This document shows positions 56,223-64,000 of a stretch of 64,000 bases of DNA, piece after piece (positions within the stretch are counted from its first letter, which is position 1; every line of letters begins with the position of its first letter). The notes beneath the pieces are model-generated. The model did not search any database. It had not been told where the DNA came from and was given only the letters and a program-made list of their open reading frames with translations. The stretch is from Symsagittifera roscoffensis (lineage: Eukaryota > Xenacoelomorpha > Acoela > Convolutidae): positions 62,365,548 to 62,429,547 of the forward strand of contig NC_087064.1 of NCBI RefSeq assembly GCF_963678635.1. The letters run 5' to 3'. The position numbers and the translations under genes were made by a program.

Positions 56223-56234
56223 TAAAAACATACA

Positions 56235-57157
56235 TGTAACATTCGCCCGGAAGATACATATCGACGGATAACAAAACTAAGTCTTAAGACGACTGGCTAG
56301 CGTCTAAACAGAGCTTTGCATGTTTTTCACCGTCTCTACCAAGCCAGTACTTTTCGGTGGTCTTTCTTACATCGGGTCGACAAAAACGTTACTGCTCTCC
56401 GGCTTCGACCAGAACGCTCAAATTAACTGAATTACATGCAAAAATAGTGAGCTCATGGCTGGGTCTCAGTATCCCCAGACCACGAGGTCACTCCTAAAAG
56501 CAGGGCTACTACTTATTATATTACTATTGTTTTTCTTCAGTAGATAAAAATCATCATCTCCATCGAAGATGGATCAACCCTTTCCCCCAACTCCTAGCAC
56601 CTCATCCTTGTCAAAACTAATCAAAATATCAGTTAAATTCAAGTCAGGACATGACAGGATGCTAAAAGTTTATGTGAGTTAATAAAAGTTTCCGTCCCGA
56701 GACCCTTCCGGATTCTTGAATCCGCTGAATCAAGCTCCCTACTCTTGATTTCTTGCTAATCCGGAAGGCTGGTTCTCACCCTTCACCGTTGTTGGCAACG
56801 GCCTTGCAACTATTGTAGCAGCACAATAGTTGCAACTCAGAACGTTCTCTGCTATTCTGTAGTTCGTTGTTGTTTTTCTTTAATCTCGATTTTCGTTCTG
56901 TTCGCAATCACAGATAAAATTGTTCTGTTTTTCACTCGCTTTTTTGTTAAAATGGCCGTTTCAGCATTTCTCAGAAATGTGACGTCATCATTCGAATTTT
57001 TGAAAATTTAAAATACTAGAATATTCTAGCCCTCACCGTTTGGCTAAACGTTCCAATAACGTCGCTAATCCTTCGAAATCATCAACTCGGAAGGCTTACT
57101 GCTCAAAATTCGAATCCTGCATAAATTGCATTTTGGCCATTCTGGTCGAATGTCACA
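56235..57157 (-). repeat. 5' LTR of the giant element
   Basis: It is 923 bp, apparently identical to 32615-33537. On the element strand it begins TGTGACATTCGACC and ends CGAATGTTACA. It contains the 13-bp-stem hairpin (56804-56835). Transcription would run leftward. I did not find a convincing TATA box or AATAAA signal by eye. Confidence 0.93.
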
Positions 57158-58500
57158 TTTTTTAAATCTAAATTTTTCAAAACTCATAAAAAACGTCATA
57201 TCTCGGAGGCCAAAAGGATTTGAGCAGTCATATTTAGAAGCAAGAATTGCAACGCCTGAAACACCTCATAATAAAGAGTTAAAATTTTCAATTTTTATCA
57301 AGTTTTTGTTCCGACCATTTGAAACATTGGGAGGAACTTTGTATTCGGGTGTGTTTTGGGTTTTTTTTTTGTTTTCCAATCAAAATCAGGGACCACAAAT
57401 AATCATCGGACTGGGTTGAGTGATGTATCAAAATAAAACCCTTTCAGTCGTGTGATTCGAACGTCATTAAAAAACATTGAAATTTTTTCAGAATTGTTTG
57501 ATTCTTCGTCTAATTTTGAGCTAATAAGGTGACCGTGTATGCTTACAATAGCCTATTAAGCTTGTTTTTAGCCATATCAACTTAGTTTTGTTCAAGTAAA
57601 GGTAGTTTTTGGTATTTTTTAGCGCAATTTTGGGAATCAAAAACTTGAAAACTCAAAACTAAAAATTTGCGAAAAAATTTAATATTTTTTGAACTTTTAA
57701 GTTTTTTTTTCCTTTTTCTAGTCATTTTTCTTCAGAAATTGTTTACCAATTGATCTGTTTTACTGTGATTCTCAAATATATGCCTAAATTCTTTTTTTGT
57801 TTAGACTTTTTTATTACAACATGCAGAAAAAAAACGACACCAATTTGGGAAGAAAAATTAATTTAAAAAACCTCACAACACCCAACAAAAGATGGATGGG
57901 AATTTCCCAATTTTATGAAGTTTTTTAGATTTAATTTTCAATAGAAAATGTCAAAAAATCATAAGAGTTACTTAACTAGTCTTTTTTAAAGAACAGAAAC
58001 TATTCCTCGAATTGAGCGAGTCGAATTACCTTAAAAACTGTCAAACTAACTCGAACTTAGGAAAAAAATTTGGAAAAAAAACTGTCAAACTAATTCGAAC
58101 TAAGGACACAAAAATTGCAAAAAAAATTGCAAAAAAAATGCACACAAAAAATAAATCAATCAAAAAAGCAAAAATTTCAGCTTTCATTTTGTTCAATCAG
58201 TGCACTATGAATTATCAATCATTTGAGTAATTTGCAAACTTTGATTTACTGGGTTTTCGGTATTGAGAGTGTCGTCGTTGGACAAAAGAGAATCTGGGCA
58301 GGTCGATGAATGAAGCGACCCAATGGCCCAGACAATAAAACTTGAGTTAAAACTCATCAGCATTAATTCATGAGTAACCTTTCTTACCTTATTAATCGAT
58401 TGCTGAGCCGTAGTCAAACTATGAGTACTGAATTTTGTTTTTGAAGTTCTTTTTTAGAGCTATGTTGAGATAAGGCGAGTTTTAGTTTGATCCATCTGAA
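57158..58500. other. Spacer between the two divergent elements
   Basis: 57158-57280 is the displaced right half of the tandem-repeat unit. 57330-57475 is a family A repeat copy (TTTCAGTCGTGTGATTCGAAC). The remainder is AT-rich with homopolymer A/T runs and a small duplication, CTGTCAAACTAA-TCGAACT, near 58038 and 58082. The ORF at 58012-58230 is Lys-rich translation of A-rich sequence and is not called. Confidence 0.6.
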
Positions 58501-58514
58501 ATGGATCAAAGTTC

Positions 58515-59433
58515 CAGTCCAACAAAACCTAATGGCATTTACTACAACCAGTTTGAGTTTCGAACAGTTTTTAGCAGCGAGCCTTCCGAGTTAGTGATTT
58601 TGAAGGATTAAGAACGTTATTCGATCGATTGAACAAAACGTGAAGGTTGAAGGATTCGGAAATTGCTAAATTTTAAATTTTCGAAGTGATTACGTAACAT
58701 TTCTGAGAAAGGTCAGAAACGGCCATTTTGGCAGAAAAGCTGAAAAGCGACAGAATAACGATAGTCGCACTGACGAAAACAACGAAGATTGTGATAGAAA
58801 AACAACAGAGAAAAACAGAAGGACGTTCCGAGTTGCAACTATTGTGTCGCTACAATAGTTGCAAGGCCGTTGCAGACAACGGTGAAGGGTGGAAGATAGC
58901 CTTCCGGATTACGAAGAAGTCAAGATTAACGAGCTTGATTCAGTGGATTCAAGAATCCGGAAGGGTTTCGGAACTGAAACTTTTATTATTTTATATAAAC
59001 TTTTAGCTTCTTGTCATGTCCTGATTTGAATTTAATTAACAACTGGATTCATTTTGATTTAGGATGAGAAGCTAGGAGTTGGGGGAAAGGGTTGATCCAT
59101 CTTCGATGGAGATGATGATTTTTATCTACTGAACAAAAACAAAAATAATTCAATAAGTAGTAGCCCTGTTTTTAGGAGTGACCTCGTGGTCTGGGGATAC
59201 TGAGACCCAGGCATGAGCTTACTATTCCTGCATGTAATTAAGTTAATTTGAGTGTTTTGACCGAAGCCGAAAGCAGTAACGTTTTTTGTCGACCCGATGT
59301 TAGAAAAGACCACCAAAAGTACTGGCTTGGTAGAGACGGTGAAAAGCATATAAAGCTTTGTTAAGACGTTAGCTAGTCGTCTTAGGATATAGTTTTATTT
59401 TCCGTCGATATGTATCTTCCGGGCGAATGTTAC
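58515..59433 (+). repeat. 5' LTR of the second element (left end uncertain)
   Basis: The right end is exact (CGAATGTTACA at 59423-59433). The 13-bp-stem hairpin is at 58833-58864, and the TCCGGA motifs and the GATGGATCAACCC-type block are conserved. The expected left terminus TGTGACATTCG is not found; homology fades near 58515-58560, so the end is diverged, truncated or recombined. Confidence 0.75.
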
Positions 59434-62058
59434 ATACATGTTTTTATGGCGCTCCTGGGTGTTATTCTTTTTTAACATCATGACCGGCGGAACCGTTAAC
59501 GAGCACTCCGCGCCGAGCGGATGCTCACATTAACGCCCTTAATAGGCCTAAACCGCCGGGGCGGAAGGGTAGTTAAGACCGAAAATTCACGAATCAGGAA
59601 GGGTGGGGGGATCGGCCATTCCCTCGTTCCATGAGAGGTTTGTGACCAAAAACACTTAAAGATATATATAAAACCAAACAAAAAGTAGTATAGTACCCAA
59701 GAAAAACAAAAAACATAAAAAATAACCAAAAAACAGTAAAAAAAAAAAGTAAAAAATCAGTAGAAATCATCCCCCCAGACAAGATGTGATCCGACCCTCC
59801 CGTTTGTTGTTGATAGATATATTGTTGTTACAGGCATTTATATCAGTCAGGATCGTTACGATCATTTTTGTAGCCTGTTTGTGAGGCTTGTACTGTAGGG
59901 TTATTTGAGCATTTAAGCACGTTAATGATAAATTGCGCTCAATCCGGAAGGGTCAGCTGATTTGCGCTCAATTCGGAGGGGTCTTGGGAGAAGACTGATC
60001 CGGCAAGCAGTACAAGGAGCAACAAGAAGGGGCTCAACGACAACAACAATCGACTGTTGGGTATCGTTAACAAGTTTTGTATCCCTTTTGGTACAAAAAT
60101 TAAGATAGTAATCTGAGGGGGGCTCGACAGTGCTGCACTGTAGTGACCCTTCACCGAACTGCGAATATCCGAGTTAAGCACCTTAATTCGGATATTAAAC
60201 AAACCCGGAGGGGTATAGTATTATTAATATTATTACTTATATAGCCTATATTAATACTCCTATATCGTTTTTCAGTGAAAAACACAAAAAGCAGACCGGT
60301 TTTTAGGGTCAAAATAGCGATATTTTGATCCCCCCACAAATCGCGATTTTTGAGATACCAATAATTTTTGAAACGGAAAAAAGCGCTAAATTAGTGTGTT
60401 ACATCGTAACTGCACTACTATAATAGATAGAACCGGTTAAGTTTAGTTCGGAAGTGGTTGGAACTATTTTGGAACCAAGAACCAAATTTTCGTGATTTTC
60501 GAAAGGACCAGATTTGCGGAAAAACTTAGGCGGAACCTATAATAGAGAAATTTCTTGACTTTAAGAAAAAAGACGTTTTGGCTAATAACTTTTCGACGAC
60601 TGAACAGATCCAGTTGATCTTGGTACCAATAGATCAGAAATTAGCTGAGCTTACTGATAGGGACAAAAGTTTTGCAAAAAAGTAAGCGTGAAAATTTTTT
60701 GAGATTGTTTTTAGCAAATTCCTCAATTTGGAAGGGTACACCCTTCACGTTTTATAAAAATTTTTTAGAAAAATCCTTATACCCCTACCGAAAGGTAATA
60801 GCGGTTGAATAAAGTAACTTTAGGCCGTTCTAGACAAAAAGGGAAGGCTAAAGGCACAGAAAAACCTTAATCGAGCCGAAGTTAGGCGAGCAATAAGACC
60901 CTTCACCGTTAGTGTGAATTGTCAAATAAGAGGCTTAACTTCAATCCGGAAGGGTCTAGGAAAGTAGTACATACCCTTCCTAGTTAATTGAAAAAGCAAA
61001 ATTGCATAGGAGAACGTATCCGGAGGGGTATAGGTTGAAAGAAGGAAATCTCTGAAAAGCTACTTTTACAAAACCGGAGGGCTCCCAATCCGGAGCGGTC
61101 AAAAATTTTTTTTTCAAATTAGGAGGGGTCCAAATCCGGAGGGGTCTTATAGTTGCTAATTCGGAGGGGTCCAAATCTGGAGGGGTCTTGTGTTAACTAA
61201 CTCGGAGGGGTCCCAATCCGGAAGGGTCTAGATTTTGTTAGTCCGGAAGGGTCCTATTTGTGCCAATCCGGAGGGGTATTATTTTATTAAAGGACTTAGG
61301 TAGGCGAAAGAAAGACTAAAGTGAGAGGTATTAGGTTATTAGCACACAGGCTAGGAATCAGTGACTGCACTGGTAACTTGCCTTTCAATAAGAACCAGAC
61401 CAAAACAAAACAGGTCCGAACTCGGATATTCGCGACACTAAGTCTATATTAAAAAGAGCGTAATTCATTGGTGTGGATTGTAACACAACACGTTTTTGTG
61501 AAAAGTGACTGCCCTGAGGCTTTTAGTATGTCTGGCTCGGGCATTCCGAAGGCAGATAGGTAACACAGTACTCGGTGGGTGCAATAGACGCCCACTTGAG
61601 AAAATTACTGCCTTCAAAGTTTTGTCTGTTTGGTGCAGCACCGAGCGGGGAAAGCTTTTTCTTTAAAAGACAAGTTCGACTATTGTACTGTGACCGACTA
61701 AAAGTACAATGCACAATACGTTTTTTTTCATAGAGGTATTCATATTCTGTCATTATATATATTTTTGTTCTTGATTTTAAATCTACATAAACTGTGCTTG
61801 ATTGAGTAGTGAGTACACTATCTTTTAAATTGACTGATAACATCATATTGTGCTAGTTTTCGGATCTTACGACCGATAATCGGTTAGTGTTAACAAATTT
61901 TATACAAACTGTACTCTGATAACATACAGGGATTCGTGGTCACTATTTAATAGAATCTCGTGAAATTTATTGTGTTGTGTCATTTTATTGGTAATAAAAC
62001 TAAAAGGTCACTAGCAATCAAATTAAGTGTATAGGCATTAAAAAGTGACAGATAGAGA
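59434..62058 (+). other. Leader of the second element
   Basis: It is collinear with the reverse complement of 53306-56234, including the TCCGGA-type motif array (now GGAGGGGTC-flanked, about 61020-61280), the primer-site candidate at 59446-59462 and the ORF counterparts on the minus strand (59496-59729, 59939-60202, 60151-60339, 61523-61846). It is about 300 bp shorter than the first leader. Confidence 0.75.
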
Positions 62059-64000
62059 ATGAGTCTAGACAAGTCAAGGATACCTAAACGAGGTAAAAGC
62101 TCTAGGAAATTCATACCTGAGAAGCAAAGAAAAACGATGACCGATCCTTTTGTGGATTGGATCAAACGAGCCCGGACCGACAAAGGGGAGACGGTTTCAG
62201 GCAAAATGGTTGAAACAAGGAGTCAGAAGATCTCAGAAGAGCAAAAACAACTGTTAGAAGTGGAGGTCAATACGAACCATGCCATGAACGATAACCAGGA
62301 AGTACATGGACTGGAAGGGAGGGGCAGAAGGCTGGCGAGTGAATCTACTCCGGTAGAACAAGGCCATGATTTTGCCACTTCCACCGGGACATCGGATCGA
62401 GAGGAGATGTCGGAACTGTCCGACATCTCAACTGAAATAGCGACAACTAGAAGATCTCCAACAGACAACACTATGATGGCAGGCGGAACTGAGAAACAAA
62501 CAACGTCATCATCGTTCTCAGAAAGAATGAGGAACACCTTAGGAAACAATTTCCATTCACCATGGGAGGGGGCGCAGGAAATGAAGGTGAATCCCAGGAG
62601 GAGGAGGACGAAGAAGAGCAAGGGGACTTTGGGTCTCAAGTCAGCCTCAATAGTTCGACCCAGGAGAATGAAGCATATGTCGGAAGAGAGACTGGAACCA
62701 TGGACAAATTTGGTGTGGTGACAACGATAAGCAAAGAGGCAAACACACCGGGCCAGTCGAAAGGCTTCGCGATTATGACAAATTCAGAACGGCAAACTGG
62801 AGAGAGTAGAAACAGAGGGCTAGGCAACGCATTGGCGAATCCTGAGGGGGATAATGAAAAGACGTCGAGGCAGAGAGTCAAGGCCCGGATCTCCGCCAGC
62901 ACGAAGCTACCTGGGACCGACAGGGTTACACCGCCACTAGTGACGCCACTCGTGGATAACGGGGCAGCACTAGAAGAAGCATTAAACAACATAGTGGACA
63001 GTTTAGGAGAACAAAATGAACAGATGTCCATAAGAATGAGTGAACTAGAAAGATCAGTTCACATTGAAAGAGAAAGTCTGCGGGAAGAAATCAACCGCAA
63101 TAGACAAGAAGTTGGCAGGAGCGAAAAACGCTTGAAAGAAAGAACGGACGAGCATATGGCGAAGAACTTGTCGCGAATGACAAGAGAGGCGGAACAGCGA
63201 GAGTTACGTTTAAGAGACGACATGGAGAAGTTAAGAATTCAGCAAGAGCAGTCTCTTGGGACTCTTGACACAAAGATAGACGCGATGATGGAGAGGCGAA
63301 CTCAGGCTATCATGGATAGGTTGGAAGGGCTACTAAGCAGCAAGAGTGGACCAAAAGAGGGAGAACCGAACTCGGGAGGTCCCAGCAGGGAGCCGAGGGT
63401 GAACTTCAATGAACATCAAAAGAGGAAGACGTATGGATCCACTAGAGGCAGGGGCAGTTCATCAGGCTATGCCACAAGGAGTAATGGAACATGGGGCCCG
63501 AACAGTAGAACAAGTTCAACGGGGAACAGACAGACCTCTAATGAACGAACAACGCGAGGCACACATGCGACTGGGAGAAGTGATTCCGGTAACAGGGGGC
63601 ATGCGAGCCCGGGGAGGAGTCATGTGGGCCAAGCGGGAAACACTCACGGCGATTCGGATTGCAGGGATGCACCGCATACAGAGCCTTTGACGAGGTGTGA
63701 GGACAATCAGGCGGGACACTCAAGGGATGCTACGGCATTGGCCACAGCATTTGAACCCCTAAACAGGTCTTTGGAGACATTCCTTAGATGGTTATCCAGA
63801 ATCAATGAACGCAGTGAGAAGTCCAGAAGAGTCTTTAAGGAACCAAGATGCTATAAAGATGAATCTGATGGCTGTATTGATACCTGGATAGAAGTAATGA
63901 AGCTGCATTTCGAGGAAGAGGACTTGTCGGAGAGACAGGAATGCAGTGCGCTCACCAGCAACTTGGAAGGGACAGCCCTGAACTGTGTCATGGCCAAGAA
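62059..64000 (+). pseudogene. gag of the second element, one frameshift, incomplete at window end
   Basis: The frame opens at the same Met-Ser-Leu-Asp start as the first element's gag. Near 62548-62551 one base is missing relative to the first copy (CAATTTCC against CATCTTTCC), which sends the frame to a stop at 62721. In the shifted frame the Gag reading, with the acidic block, coiled coil and start of the capsid region, stays open to the window edge. It is therefore a near-intact gag with a single lesion. The lesion could be real decay or an assembly error. Confidence 0.8.

Larger units (their letters stand above)
53306..56234 (-). other. Leader (5' UTR region) of the giant element, 2.9 kb
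   Basis: This is an exceptionally long leader between the 5' LTR and gag. It contains an array of CCCCTCCGGATT-like motifs, AT-rich stretches and T tracts, and no sense ORF of interest. Several antisense (plus-strand) ORFs (53645-53827, 55278-55466, 55436-55678, 55911-56144) have recognisable counterparts in the second copy. Such a leader may hold packaging, dimerisation or internal-ribosome-entry signals; that is inference. Confidence 0.7.
32615..57157 (-). mobile_element. Complete giant Ty3/Gypsy-type LTR retroelement, 24.5 kb
   Basis: The element is read leftward: 5' LTR 57157-56235, leader to 53306, gag, pol, a third very long ORF, a 3' non-coding region, and 3' LTR 33537-32615. Both LTRs are 923 bp and, by eye, identical; they start TGTGACATTCG and end CGAATGTTACA on the element strand (TG...CA). 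All three ORFs are open. The flanks are T-rich (left ...GATGTTT, right TTTTTTAAA), so a 3-5-bp target duplication cannot be separated from the T run. Identical LTRs, intact ORFs and a clean insertion into a tandem unit point to a recent insertion. Typical Ty3/Gypsy elements are 5-10 kb, so this belongs with the giant class (plant Ogre, planarian Burro). Whether it is autonomous and active is inference. Confidence 0.93.
58500..64000 (+). mobile_element. Second copy of the giant element, 5' part, truncated by the window end
   Basis: In the opposite orientation to the first element it shows a 5' LTR, primer site, leader and gag in the same order, with perhaps 80-90 percent identity by eye. The two 5' LTRs face away from each other across about 1.35 kb. 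The divergence, plus a gag frameshift, suggests an older or different subfamily. Whether pol and the third ORF survive lies beyond the window. Confidence 0.88.

Noticed and set aside
32605-57165. Defined target-site duplication of 4-5 bp
   Set aside because: Both flanks are T-rich. Only TTT matches with certainty, so length cannot be stated.

Overview
The window is nuclear DNA of a multicellular animal. It is AT-rich and repeat-dense, with intron-split genes using GT-AG sites, a Ric-8 gene (the G-alpha chaperone/exchange factor of animals and fungi), a ZC2HC1/FAM164-type zinc-finger gene, tRNA-derived SINEs, a decayed LINE, and two copies of a very large Ty3/Gypsy-type LTR retroelement. I cannot name the species. 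The closest published parallel I know for the element size is the giant 'Burro' LTR elements of planarians, but family membership cannot be shown here.

Layout. 1-10.4 kb: no gene I can support; dispersed repeats and a nested inverted-repeat complex (about 4.8-9.5 kb). 10.4-15.2 kb, plus: the last three phase-compatible exons of an unrecognised gene, with a foldback element and a SINE in its introns. 15.7-18.1 kb, minus: complete three-exon Ric-8 gene (600 aa), convergent with the previous gene. 20.1-31.8 kb, minus: ZC2HC1-like gene in at least eight exons; its 6.9-kb second intron holds a dead LINE, a SINE and other repeats. 32.0-32.6 kb: an approximately 158-bp tandem repeat, interrupted by the large element and continuing at 57.16 kb.

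32,615-57,157, minus: one complete 24,543-bp LTR retroelement. It has two 923-bp LTRs that look identical, a 2.9-kb leader, Gag (924 aa), Pol (2,286 aa) and a third intact ORF of 2,981 aa. Pol has protease, reverse transcriptase, RNase H and integrase, and ends in a stretch resembling a TARG1-type macro domain. The third ORF sits where env would be but is not env-like. It carries a complete SGNH-hydrolase motif set and possibly a second, decayed one. 58.5-64.0 kb, plus: the 5' end of a second, diverged copy in the opposite direction (5' LTR, leader, gag with one frameshift), which runs off the window.

How it works together: the host genes are unrelated housekeeping or signalling genes. The element would be transcribed leftward from its right LTR, with Gag and Pol made from one genomic RNA (29-nt overlap, +1 relative frame). 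The third ORF would probably need a spliced or subgenomic mRNA. The main novelty is this giant element with its 9-kb SGNH-bearing third ORF and macro-like Pol tail.
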